From Symsagittifera roscoffensis (Eukaryota; Xenacoelomorpha; Acoela; Convolutidae): a stretch of DNA of 64,000 bases. The position numbers and the translations under genes are program-made. Numbering within the stretch: the stretch's first letter is position 1; each line of letters opens with the position of its first letter. The notes under the pieces were generated by a model, which saw only the letters and a list, made by a program, of their open reading frames with translations, was not told the origin of the DNA and searched no databases. The stretch lies in the NCBI RefSeq assembly GCF_963678635.1, contig NC_087069.1:4759472-4823471 (forward strand). The letters are read 5' to 3'. Below are positions 1 through 11,100 of this stretch, one piece after another.

Positions 1-2412
1 CAGCTAATGCTTTGTTGAAATTCTGTCTTTCGATCTCCAGCTTTAGTCGTTGCTCTATTTCTTTCGCAGCCAGATCCTGTTTCACTTTGGTAATTGCTTC
101 CGTCGCCGCTTTCTCATAATTTATCTCTAGAGAGTTCCCGGCTGCGGATTCTATCGCACCATTAACATGTGTTACAGCTCTCACTGTTTTCGTCGGCAAT
201 TCCATGCTTGGTGCTCCTATGTTCCTGGATTCAAAATCGTTTTGTCTATTCCGCTGATTCTGCACCGCCGCTAATGCCAACTTATGTTTGGGGTGACTCT
301 GGTCCTTGACCGCTTCCCAGAACAAGGGACAATCCATTCTGAAGTGCCCTTCTTGGTTACAGAAGAAGCATCTCGCGCCTATCTTGATGATTAAGCCACT
401 ATAGTACTCGTGTTCCTCCATCTGGCTCATGTCCTCCTCATCCGGTGCGTATCCTAGACTCTTCATGCCTTGTTTGTATGTTGTGCAGTCAGCCACGTGG
501 TGATCCGCCGACCCGCAGTTCGCGCATGATCTGCGCTTGTCCATGTCATCTCTAGGCTTGTACCATGACGACCTCTGAGGTTGGCTTCCCCCTTGCGTGT
601 TTCTGTTTTCTGAATATGAGTATTTCTTGGGCTTCATCAGCATGTATTCCCTTGATTTCTGTCTCATTTCTTCTGGGGTCGGTGCGCTGTCTTTCGACAA
701 TGTATAGTATGTTGCTAACATTGTTCTTAAGTCATCACTTTTTACCCCATCGATGAACTTTGAGGCAATGCTAAAGTTTCTTCTGTTTGTCGACTCCTCT
801 GGGTCACTCCTTCTTCTCAAGCTCTCAAGTTCATCTAGGAACCGATCAATTGACTCATCGTCCCCCTGCCTTCTCTTTTCAAATCGCATCATCGCTTGGT
901 GACCCTTCATGCCTGACCCGAATCGATTCAGCAATATTTCGAAGATTTTGTCAGCGGTATCGCGTTCTTCTTCTTTCTTTGCAACCACGCATTTTAATGC
1001 CGTGCCTTCCAAGTTGCTGAGTATGGCTGTGCATGCTTGTCTTTCATCATTTAAGTTATCTTGCTCTAGGTGTAATCTCATCACTTCCACCCAAGTGTCA
1101 ATGCATCCATCGGAGTCGTCTTTGAATTCTTTTGGCTTCTTGAAAATTTTTCTTGATTTTCCGTCTCTCCTATCGCTCGAGTCAGTGTTCCTCGTGGCGA
1201 AGGCCTCTAGAGTCCTGTTCATCATCTCCCAAGTGCTTGCCCACGTCATGGCATCCGGACCTGCGTTGCTGTTAGCTGTTGAGTCCCCCGGACCACTCAT
1301 TGTGTTTGATGTTCCATTTTTCATGATTGTTTTTGCAGCCGTTGGTGCTGTGCTTACCGCATCCCGGTTTAAAGGCAACGGTGTCGATTGTGGTTCCTTT
1401 GTGGTTCTACAAAGTCCACTCTGGTGCCTTGCGTGCGATCCGCTGCCGGTCTTTCTTGTGAGGTAGAATTTCTCAAGATTGCATCCAATTTTGCCTGTAT
1501 TGCACACGAACTTTCGGCCTGATTCCTGTTCATTGTGTCTATTCTCTTTTTCAGGCTACCTAATTGGCTGTTGACATCATCATATCGGTTTTTCAACTGT
1601 TGCATATCTTTTTTCATGTTCTTGTCTCGTTCTTCATTGGTGGCATCTACCTTGTCCGACATCTGCTGGAGTCTCTCGTCTGTCGCCTTAGCCAGGTTAA
1701 AATAACTATCCAGATACTCGTGTTTGTTGTATTTCAACTCTTTCCTTATTAAGTCTCTATGTTCCTCACTGTACTTTAGTTTCTTGTCGATCTGATTTAG
1801 TTTTGTCATCAGGTCGCCAAGCTCAAGAGTAGCTGTTTCATGATCAGCCGTTGTCTTGTTTTCGGCTGTCGCTTCTGTTCTGGCTTGTTCTTCCTTTAGG
1901 TCGGCTTCTGTCGCCTTCGTGCTCACTGTCCCAAATGTTCGTGCTCTTTCAGTTTTTGATTCTTCGGCCGTGTTGTCTTTCGATTTCATTCCGACCATCA
2001 TCGCCAACTTTTCTGAAAAAGATGTCTTCTTTACTTGAGAGTCGTTATTCACCGTATCTCGGGTTTTGCCTGTTGTGTCTTCCAACGCGTCTATCGGCGA
2101 AAACTCCACGGTTTTTGAATTTTGATCTTCCATATGGGGCATCGGTGTGGATTCCGTTGTCTTCTTCTCCACTTCATCTACGCTCTGGTCTGGTGTCTCT
2201 AGATCGATTTCAATTGTGGGCTCCACCTGTTTGTCTTTAGCACCTTCTCGCGTCTTGTTCTCGGTACTACTCCTCGTGCTGACCATGCTAACTGAAAAGT
2301 TATCCTTTGTTTTGCTTGGGCCCATTGATGTCGTTCCGCGAAGCGACGAGTTATATTTCGTGTTTGATCCACTTGACCTTTTTTCGAGCACCGGTACCCT
2401 ACTCCGTCTCAT
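1..2412 (-). pseudogene. Gag of element A, frameshifted and truncated by the window edge
   Basis: The ATG is at 2412. The first frame runs 347 codons to a stop at 1369-1371. It has a Ser/Thr- and charge-rich N-terminus, then a long coiled coil (about 1490-1830). Just before the stop the protein still aligns with gag of element B (RVDF against RVNF, about 1410). Homology then continues in the -1 frame, open from about 1378 to base 1, with a capsid-like region (about 630-1260) resembling element B. Two CCHC zinc knuckles of the form C-x2-C-x4-H-x4-C follow (about 485-530 and 330-370). Element B has both parts in one frame, so this copy has a one-base-type lesion near 1380-1400. No canonical slippery heptamer is visible, so a mutation is more likely than programmed shifting. 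Gag would form the particle and bind RNA. Confidence 0.8.
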
Positions 2413-2744
2413 TATTTCTATTTACAATTGCTCTTATTTACAATATTATTATATACACAATTCTATTCTAAGAATAAAATCTATTATGAAAAAATTTTTT
2501 AAAAGGAAATATACAACGTGATAAGAAACCTTGTCCCCAGTTCTCTTTCAAAACCTTTCGAGAAATTTTTTTTATTTGTGGTCTCAACCGTACCGGGTTC
2601 CGACTAGTATTGTTCTGTTTTATTTCTGTCTCAAAACACTTATTGTATTTTTACTTCAATTTTTATACCGTCCCAAGACTTCCAGTTACCGTCCCTACTC
2701 TTCTTTGTACCGTCCCAGGCTTCTTTCTACTGTCACAAGACTGT

Positions 2745-3530
2745 TCGGTACTGTCCCAGTACTTTCCGTCAGTGTCCCAAGACCCCTGTCCTGAGAGTAC
2801 TATCCCAGGACCACTGTCCCAAGACTGTCCCAAGAGTACTGCCCCAAGGTTAGAGTCCCAAGACTACTGTCCCAAGACTAGTGTCCCAAGGCTAGTGTAC
2901 CAAGACTAGTGTCCCAAGACCACTGTCCCAAGACTACTGTCCCAAGGCTAGTGTCCCAAGACTACTGTCCCGAGGCTAGTGTCCCAAGACTACTGTCCCA
3001 AGGCTAGTGTCCCAAGGCTAGTGTCCCAAGACCACTGTCCCAAGACCACTGTCCCAAGACCACTGTCCCAAGACCCCTGTCCCAAGACCACTGTCCCAAG
3101 ACCACTGTCCCAAGACCACTGTCCCAAGACCCCTGTCCCAAGACCCCTGTCCCAAGACCACTGTCCCAAGACCACTGTTCCAAGACCACTGTCCCAAGAC
3201 CACTGTCCCAAGACCACTGTCCCAAGGCTAGTGTCCCAAGACCACTGTCCCAAGACCACTGTCCCAAGACCACTGTCCCAAGACCACTGTCCCAAGACCA
3301 CTGTCCCAAGACCACTGTCCTAAGACCGTACTGTCCCAAGACTGTACTGTTCAAGGCTGTACTGTCCCAAGACTGTACCAAGACTGCTCTGGTCCAAGAC
3401 CGTCCCAGGACTGCTCTGTCCCAAGACTGTCCCCAGACTGCACTGTCCCAAGACTTCTTTGGCGCTGTCCCAAGTCTTCTTTGGCACTGTCCCAAGACTT
3501 CTCCGGTACTGTCCCAAGACTGTTAACAAG
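2745..3530. repeat. 14-bp minisatellite in the leader of element A
   Basis: The unit is CCCAAGACCACTGT on the + strand, repeated roughly fifty times. Variants have CTAG or CCCC in the middle of the unit. The block at about 3010-3320 is almost perfectly homogeneous, and the edges at 2690-2900 and 3330-3530 are degenerate. Open frames on both strands here are a by-product of the repeat. Confidence 0.95.
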
Positions 3531-4385
3531 TGTCTAAGCGGTGGGACCTCTTTCTTCTTCGTTATGGGGACTTCTTGATTCACTGTACCTTGTACCACCA
3601 CTCAAGCTTTCCCAAAAACCCTCTCTTAAAGGCCAAATGCTGACCCCCTTTTTTCTTTTTTCTTTTTAGTTACCTCTTTTTCAATGTTCCAAGCAACTTG
3701 AAACCAAAACCTGTGCGCAGGTATCTTGTGATCACCTGTTCGTGTAAAAACTAAACACAAATCCTCACCAAAATGTAACAAAAAATCCAAGCTAGAAAAA
3801 GTAATAAAAACAGAGAGATGAACCCACCTAAACTTCAAAGGTGACAAATGTCTACCTTTTGTCGAAAAAAAAAATGTCTGGTACCTAATTGCCACGCGTT
3901 TTCCTCCCCCCAACTAATTATCTTATTGGGTTTCACCAGAATTGTCTATGTCCGTTCCCCCCTACCAATCCGACCAGGGTACCTTCCTTATCTCGAGTTT
4001 AAATTTCGATATCCACCTATTATTACCAACGCGTGTTAATGACTAATGTAACTAAATCAACGATGTCGATTAATTAGTTACTCTAATTTTCCCCCTTTTT
4101 ACAATTTGCAACCGCCAACCTCTAACCTAACCAGCCCCCCTTCTAACCTCCCCCCTTTTTAGCCCCCCTTCTTAAGCCTAAAATTACCTTAAGCGCCGGG
4201 TGCTAAACCTCTCAAGAGAAAACCGTAGACCTGTCTCCAGGCCTGCTTAAGTAAAAACGTTCCTCAAAACCGGGGGATTTCGCTTATCCAATTTTACACT
4301 TATCTCCTATAATGTAATGTGGATTTTAACGATACCCGTTCTGCCTAACTTGAGAACTCGAGAACTGCCAAATCCTTCTTGGCTA
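3531..4385. other. Non-coding leader of element A, no gene seen
   Basis: This stretch lies between the minisatellite and the 70-bp repeat. It is pyrimidine-rich on the + strand, with several C-runs around 4080-4170. I see no homology, conserved frame or RNA gene. Confidence 0.5.
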
Positions 4386-4595
4386 CTTTCCCACTCGACT
4401 GGTCACCTCTTCCAGTCCAGTCTCCTATTGGTTCAGCTCAAGTGCTCCTGAACCACTTTCGCACTCGGCTGGTCACCTCTTCCAGTCAAGTCTCCTATTG
4501 GTTCAGCTCAAGTGCTCCTGAACCACTTTCCCACTCGGCTGGTCACCTCTTCCAGTCAAGTCTCCTTGTTGTCCAGCTAAGTTCCAAGCTATCTG
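4386..4595. repeat. 70-bp tandem repeat, three copies, in the leader of element A
   Basis: Copies begin at the CTTTC of 4386, 4456 and 4526. Each contains CTGGTCACCTCTTCCAGT, and the first two also contain CCTATTGGTTCAGCTCAAG. The third copy diverges at its end. Confidence 0.9.
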
Positions 4596-5017
4596 AAAAC
4601 CCTTGACAACGCCCCACACTCGGGCACTTTATTGAGGTTACTGGGTTGAATTGCTAGGTTGATCGAAACGATCAAACTTGTAAAACAGTATGGGTATACT
4701 ATTTAATTAATATAAAGGTTTGATCCAACTAATCTGGTGTCAAAGTCACTGTCTTTTTTCGTTTTATGGTTTTTGTTCCTTTTTCTATTCTTTTCTGGTT
4801 TTTGTTTCGCTTTTTGTCTTTTTGCTCGTGTTTTTGTCCCCCTAGTTGCCCCCCTTTACTCGGTTAGCTAAGCCTCGTTCGGAGAGCGTACCAGGAAGTT
4901 TTCTCGAGTTTTCTTAAAAAGCTATCACGGTACAACCGGAAGGTTTGCACGTTCCTGCCGAACCGTACCACCGGTACTCTAGAATGGGCTTGCAGCCCGA
5001 AGCTGTCTCAAGTGGAG

Positions 5018-5030
5018 CCCAGGAGCGCCA
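5018..5030 (-). promoter_or_regulatory. Primer-binding site of element A
   Basis: In the sense (minus) direction the site reads TGGCGCTCCTGGG and begins 11 nt inside the 5' LTR. It starts with TGG, as expected for pairing with a tRNA CCA end. Element B has the identical 13 bases at 30018-30030. I could not identify the tRNA. Confidence 0.65.
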
Positions 5031-5041
5031 TAAAAACACTA

Positions 5042-6092
5042 TGTAACATTCGTCTACTGTAGTCACACATGAGGCTTAAGAAAAATAGGCCCTATATCCA
5101 TTGGCTCAAGAGTCAGGGACACTATCTCTTGTGTTTTTCTACCTCAAATCAGTCGGAGCCAATTCGGTTCGCTTGTGACATGAGACTACGACCCGTTACA
5201 GCTTAAAGGCTACTACCAAAATATCCCCCCACTCTAGAAAAAAGAACGTCCCCATACTTAGGTCTCTAGATACCCAAAATACATGAACGCCGTTAAAAAC
5301 CGGGTCAGAACAATCCGTTGAGTTACTTTTTATCAGACAGTGGAACTTTGATCCATTTCAGATGGATCAACCTAAAACTCGCCTTAACTCAACATAACGA
5401 TCATAAAACACACTCTAGAAATTTAAATTGAGTACTCACATCGTAGCACGCTCAAGAACTGGGAGTAATTAAGTCGGTAATCAACTCGAGAATTAAATAA
5501 TGTAACTAAATGAGTTTAATGTTTATCAGTTCCAAGAACAGGACCAAATTTGAACTCTAGTGTATAGTTTCTCGTGAACCATTGGGACACTCAAGCTGTC
5601 CACCTTCCCATCGAAGGTTCACTCTAGTCCAGTTTGAATCATAATCCAGTCGAGCAATAATAGTCCAGTTCTCGGGAATACGCTTCCTTCTGTTTCAGAT
5701 AGGACAGCTCTACTCTAGTTTTATTGTGACGGAAATTGCGAATGGCAATTTCCTTCTTCTTTATCTGGCAACTTTCCCGCGATTGTTACTCGATCGTTCT
5801 GATTTCTTTTTTTCGGTTTTCAGTTATCGCGAGAAAATCGAACATGACAGGCTCCATTCGAATTTTTGAAAAATCAAATTTCACCCCAAAATTAAGCGTT
5901 CTTGTTTTTCTCAAGATCAAACTTCCAAATATGATCGACTGGCACAAATACCAGAATATTCTAGCCCTCACCGTTTGGCCAATTGTTCCAATAACGTTCT
6001 TAATTCTTATTAATCACCAATCCGGAAGGCTCGCTGCTAAAATTTCGAATTCTGCAGAGATTGCATTTTTCACATTCTGGTCGAATGTCACA
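5042..6092 (-). repeat. 5' LTR of element A (1,051 bp)
   Basis: It starts TGTAACATT and ends GAATGTCACA on the + strand, the same termini as the LTRs of element B. The last 150 bp or so (about 5950-6092) resemble the corresponding part of the element B LTR. The body is different and contains an inner palindrome (GATCCATTTCAGATGGATC near 5350). An inverted, diverged copy of its first part lies at 6093-6454 and 30964-31266. Confidence 0.85.
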
Positions 6093-6454
6093 CGAGTAGA
6101 GCCGTCTTGTCCTGAAATAGGAGGAGAGATAATCACGAGAAGAGAGAACAACAATTCGAACCGAACCAGAGTGAACCTTCAACGGAAAGGTGAACAGCTT
6201 GAGTGTCCCAATGGTTCAGACAAAAACTCCAATTCTAGAGTCAAAACTTATTTATGTTATCAAAACTGATCAGTATTGAACTTATCTAGTTATCTTATTT
6301 AATTCTCGAGTTGCTTATCAATTTAATTACTACTTGTGCTCGAGTTCATCAACATGTGAGTCCCTAATTTAGTTTTCTCCAGTGTGTTTTATGATTGTTT
6401 GTGGAGATAAGGCGAGTTTTAGGTTGATCCATCTGAAATGGATCGAAGTTCCAC
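6093..6454 (+). repeat. Older LTR (element C), left remnant
   Basis: The sequence is a diverged reverse complement of part of the element A LTR (for example, a shared tract ending CAGCTTGAGTGTCCCAATGG). The match resumes without loss at 30964 after element B. It starts abruptly at the end of the element A LTR, so A also inserted into this LTR; the missing start should lie left of the window. Confidence 0.8.
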
Positions 6455-7023
6455 TGTAACATCCGCCCGGAAGATACATATCGACGGATAACAAAACTAA
6501 GTCTTAAGACGACTGGCTAGCGTCTAAACAGAGCTTTGCATGTTTTTCACCGTCTCTACCAAGCCAGTACTTTTCGGTGGTCTTTCTTACATCAGGCTGA
6601 CAAAAACGTTACTGTTCTCCGGCTTCGACCAGAACGCTCAAATTAACTGAATTACATGCAAAAATAGTGAGCTCATGGCTGGGTCTCAGTATCCCCAGAC
6701 CACGAGGTCACTCCTAAAAACAGGGCTACTACTTATTATATTACTATTGTTTTTGTTCAGCAGATAAAAATCATCATCTCCATCGAAGATGGATCAACCC
6801 TTTCCCCCCTACTTCTAGCTCCTCATTCTTGTCAAAACGAATTAAGATCTTAATTAAATTCAAGTCAGGACATGACGGATGCTAAAATTCAATATAAGTT
6901 CATAAAAGTCCACGTCCCGAGACCCTTCCGGATTCTTGAATCCGGTGAATCAAGCTTCTTAATATCCAGTTCACAATAACTCGGAAGGCTGGGTTTTACC
7001 CTTCACCGTTGCTCGCAACGGCC

Positions 7024-7055
7024 TTGCAACTATTGTAACAGCACAATAGTTGCAA
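7024..7055. promoter_or_regulatory. Perfect 13-bp hairpin in the LTR
   Basis: TTGCAACTATTGT is followed by a 6-nt loop and its exact complement. A second small stem, CCGTTGC/GCAACGG, lies immediately to the left. The same structure occurs at 30612-30643. The function is unknown; a structure in the transcript repeat region or near the poly(A) site is possible. Confidence 0.6.
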
Positions 7056-7198
7056 CTCGGAACGTCCTCTGCTGTTCGGCAGTTCGTTGTAGTTTTTTAG
7101 TCTCGATTTCGTACTGTTCGTAATCGCAGATAAAAGTTGTTCTGTTTTTTCTTGCTCTTTCAGCTAAAAATGGCCGTTTCTGACGTTTCTCAGAAATA

Positions 7199-7206
7199 TG
7201 ACGTCA
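7199..7206. promoter_or_regulatory. CRE-like palindrome in the LTR (also at 30787-30794)
   Basis: TGACGTCA is the consensus binding site of CREB/ATF bZIP factors. In the sense direction it lies about 170 bp into the LTR, where U3 promoter elements are expected. Function is inferred from the motif only. Confidence 0.45.
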
Positions 7207-7375
7207 TAATTCGAATTTTTAAAAATTAGAATTCCAGAATCTTCTAGCCTTCACCGTTTGGCTAATCGTTCAAACAACGTCCTTATCCGTTCTAAATCAC
7301 CAATTCGGAAGGCTTGCTGCTAAAATACCGAATTCCGCAGAGACTGCATTTTGGCCATTCTGGTCGAATGTCACA

Positions 7376-8198
7376 TACTCCCCGGACAGTCCGGTCAATG
7401 TCCTCATTGAATCGCGCAATGTTCCAAATGGTTACAGTGTCATCGAACAGAATTTACAAAATGCACGAAATTACTTTTACCTACGTCACATCGACTCACT
7501 GTAGAATATAAATGGCATCATACTACATCACTATAGCCTTCAAATTCTTTCATTAATCTGCACATTGAGGATATGACTTAAGATAAAACATATTTTCTGA
7601 CTTCCAGTGTCAATATCCCGATTGAAACTTTTTCTCCTAGATTTAAAAGGTGTTGGCTTGCAGGACAGTCCTGCCAACCAACAAGCTAAAATTATCCTAC
7701 TATGCTCCTTCCCTTCGGAAATCTTGCTTGTTTATTGTCCTGAATATTAAAACTAAGGAACTTTGTGGTTAGAAAGAACAATGCAACAACCTCCCTCCTC
7801 AAGAAGTTACTCAAGAAGTTACTCTGGTCACCACAAAGTGATCAGTCTTCCTAAGTGATTAAAAACAATCATGCAGGCTGGAATATTTAAATATACTCTT
7901 CCCTCAAGCCTTTCTAAATAAATAATAAGTGAGTGTCTCTAAAGCCACTTCAACTAAAACCAAAATGCAAATTTATAAATGCAACAATTTCCAAACTCAA
8001 CTTAAATGTTTTAGTTTTCAATTACAACTTGGTTGCTTGGTTTCTCACTTGAGTTTTTCACACACATAAAACAATTCTGAGTTTTAACTTTTCTTCATTA
8101 TCCCTTTGTTCTCTTCTTTTTTCATCGTTTAGAAGTTCTAAAACTTCTAAATTCTTCTAATTTTCTTTCTTGTTGCCTCTTGTTTTCTCGACCATTCA
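7376..8198 (-). other. Non-coding 3' region of element B
   Basis: This stretch lies between the last ORF and the 3' LTR in the sense direction. No frame of note and no recognisable repeat or RNA gene is seen. It presumably holds the 3' untranslated sequence and the polypurine tract. Confidence 0.6.
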
Positions 8199-11100
8199 TC
8201 AATGCTCCATTTCCTCCTCCTGTGACGCTGACTCTGCACTCTCGGTCTCCGTGTCTTGCAGCACGTCATTGACTATCCTGATGCTGTTGGAAGCCGTCCT
8301 CCAACACTTCTGCACTTCCACCCTCTGTTTACAGCAAGGTAGGGGATCCACGTTTGATTCTCTGTTTCTACAGAAGCTGTTGTGGAGACACAACGCCACG
8401 TTTCTTTCCAAATCTTCTTTCAGCATCTCTGCCTTCTCATTTCCACTACGCTCGCTCGTCCTGGAAATTCTTTTCACAGCGGTGGTCACTGCATTCCGAT
8501 GGGTCACGAAAGCTCGCTTGAAAGCTCCTGCCCCAATGTCCAGCTGATATTCACTGTACACTCTGCCATGTTTCGACATATGCTTTTTCGCATACTCGTA
8601 CAACCATGCAGTCATGTTAGCTCTGAACCATGGCATCAATCGTTTTCTTGCCCATATCTTCTTCACTTCCATCGGAATGTTTAGAACTTTGCACATTGTC
8701 TCAAAAAGATCTAAATCTTTTAGACAATCTAATTTCTGCAATTGTTCTCTCGTCGGTGCCTCCTGTCTATTATTTTCTCTCACATGAGCTTCCAGCCATC
8801 GTATCGCCATCATAACTCCCACTATCACTATTGTTATGGGCTGTGATGAATCTGGTAAACCCATGGAGAGCAGCTCTCCAGAGTCCCAGATCAACACCAG
8901 ATTACTACGCTTGGGATACCACCAGGTCTGCAGCAAGCAGTGGCAAGGAAACTCATCATGCGTCAACATGATGCTCCTCCAATTACGTTTTCCCGAAGCT
9001 TCCAGCAATGGTTCCACTTCCATCATCACTCGGTGGATTTCATCATTCTCATCTACTGCATTGTAATCTGTGACAGTTGATCCTCTCTGTTTCTGTTTTT
9101 CAAAGTCACTGAAGTTCCCGCTCACATATCCCATGAATTTCTTTCCTAGTATTGACTCCAACTCTTCTTTGGTTCTTTCTGGAACTGCTGAGAAAATCTT
9201 ACACAGTAACTCGTAAGACTTTTCAGACATTCTTGCCAACCTCACGCACTTCGGCACTGAAAAAGCTTGATCCACGATCGTTCTTGTGCTCTTCACGTCC
9301 ACAGCCACGAAATGTACAGGGTATCTGCTCTTGCACATTGGAGCCAACGTTGAACCCACCAAATATCGTGCTCCTGATGGTCTACAATAAGTTTCGCTGT
9401 GTCTGATGTTCATCTCCGTTTCGATTGCTTCCCTCCATTTTCCTATATACTTCTGCTCAGTCTGCAGAACTCCTGGGAATACCTCTACGCTGATGGCTGT
9501 GACCATCTCATGTTTCTGTTCTAGATTCAATAGTGACTCTAAAGAACCAAACATGCTGTAGAATCCTAGTGCTGTCACTAGATTCACATCGGTTCCTCCA
9601 TGGCAATCTGCTATCAGTTCCGTTTCCGTTCTTGCTTTCATCACTACATTTCCAAACAATACCGTCAACTGCTTGTGTTGTTTCTCCAGGGTTTTCACAC
9701 AGTCTAGACTTCCACAAACGTGACCCTCTAGTCCACAGACTTCCGCCAGACAGCTACCAGGTTTGACCCAGTCTTCTGGTCCCCAGCCAGGCAACTCCAC
9801 TCTATCTTCTCCGTTGCTCTTAGAGGCTGTTATCATCACATTATATATGATGTTGAGGTCACGCAGGTTACAGTCCACATTCAGTTCCCTCTGTACGTCC
9901 TGTGTCGCCCGTAATATTAAGTCAGCGTTGGGACTAGGACACCACGATGGCTTCATCAATTCCCACACTGCCATCAAGCTCGTTCTCAGTAATTCATCTG
10001 AGAACCCCAACCCAAATTCCACTCTCTTGTCGGATTTTGGCACTGAAGGTGCAGTCACCTCTTCTTCCAAGACCAATCCCAATTTGGCCTGTGGATTGTT
10101 AACGCTCTTAGTCGTCACAATTCTGGACGTCCAGAATCTTAGTAACACCGCCTGCTCATAATCAAAGAAGCAATCACGTATGTCTTCACTCAGGAAAGGA
10201 TTGTATGCTATCCCTATAATCCCGGACACATAGCTATAGGACTTCTTCTTGATCGGTCCACAGTATTCACTGGATTTTGGCAATGCTCCCATAGATTCTT
10301 TAGTGAGCCTCAACTCCTTGTTTGAGAATCTCCTGATCTCGTCTATCTTTTTCATGGGTTCCAGTTCTTCAGGTTCTTTCATGTTCACCCTCATCGGTTT
10401 ACTTTGCTGCATATCCAGCATTGCTAGTAAGAACATGGCTTTCGTTCGCTCATCGCCTTCCTTCAACATTTTAACACAAGTGCTTAATGCAGGTACTGAA
10501 ATCTGCTCTATCAGGAATCGAATGAAACAGAGAGCGTCTCTCCGCTTTGCACACGCTACTGCTGCTCCCTCCTGGACTATCAGATCCCTCAGATTCGTCA
10601 TAAGGAAAACTTTTTCCTCCTTTGATCTCTTCCTTTCTCCCGAATCATATTCTTCGCTAGTCAGTCCCATCATGCACCAGGCGAGCCTGAGTTGTAATTC
10701 TGTCCTTACGTAAGGTACTGCCACGAGAGCATGTATTCTTGGCGTAGTCCTCATTTCCTCTTCGAAATACCTCAATACTACTGCTTTCCATGGAAGGCTC
10801 ACCAACTGCTCGATCGTCTCCGCCTGTACGTCAGACGACGCCAAAGTTCCGTACGCCTTCTGCTTGAGGGTGGTGCCTTGCAACATTGTTTCCAGATAAC
10901 CCTCCATGGCTTTTTCCTCTTCCAGGGCCATTACATGCCCTCTAGCCGAGTTTCGGTATTCCAACATCTCCATGTATCCACCGGTGGGTTCATCTATCGA
11001 CACTGTCTCAGACACTGTCAGTCTGTTGTATTCCACTGGTGTTAGTTGTCCTGCAACACTTCCCTTTCCATGATTCATTGGAGATGGCTTGAAGTCCCTC

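Larger units (their letters stand above)
1..6092 (-). mobile_element. Element A: 5' part of a giant Ty3/gypsy LTR retrotransposon
   Basis: Reading on the minus strand from 6092, the element has a 5' LTR (6092-5042), a primer-binding-site-like stretch (5030-5018), a leader of about 2.6 kb with two tandem repeats, and a gag gene that runs off the window at base 1. Its LTR termini (TGTAAC on the left, TGTCACA on the right, + strand), its primer-binding site and its gag match those of element B at 6455-30963, so the two are members of one family. Protease, RT and integrase would lie left of the window. The element interrupts an older LTR of opposite orientation that starts at 6093. The gag frameshift suggests that this copy is defective. 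Confidence 0.85.
6455..7375 (-). repeat. 3' LTR of element B (921 bp)
   Basis: It has TG...CA ends (TGTAAC / TGTCACA, + strand). By eye it is identical to 30043-30963 except C for T near position 10. It has two perfect hairpins (about 7006-7022 and 7024-7055) and a palindromic TGACGTCA at 7199-7206. The base run next to its sense start (7376-7390) is only weakly purine-rich in the sense strand, so the polypurine tract is not clear. Confidence 0.95.

Noticed and set aside
2979-3601. Several overlapping open frames on both strands in the minisatellite
   Set aside because: They are direct products of a 14-bp unit free of stop codons, with no family similarity.
5736-6269. A 177-codon + strand frame
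   Set aside because: It lies across the end of LTR A and the start of LTR C and crosses an insertion border; it has no coding character.
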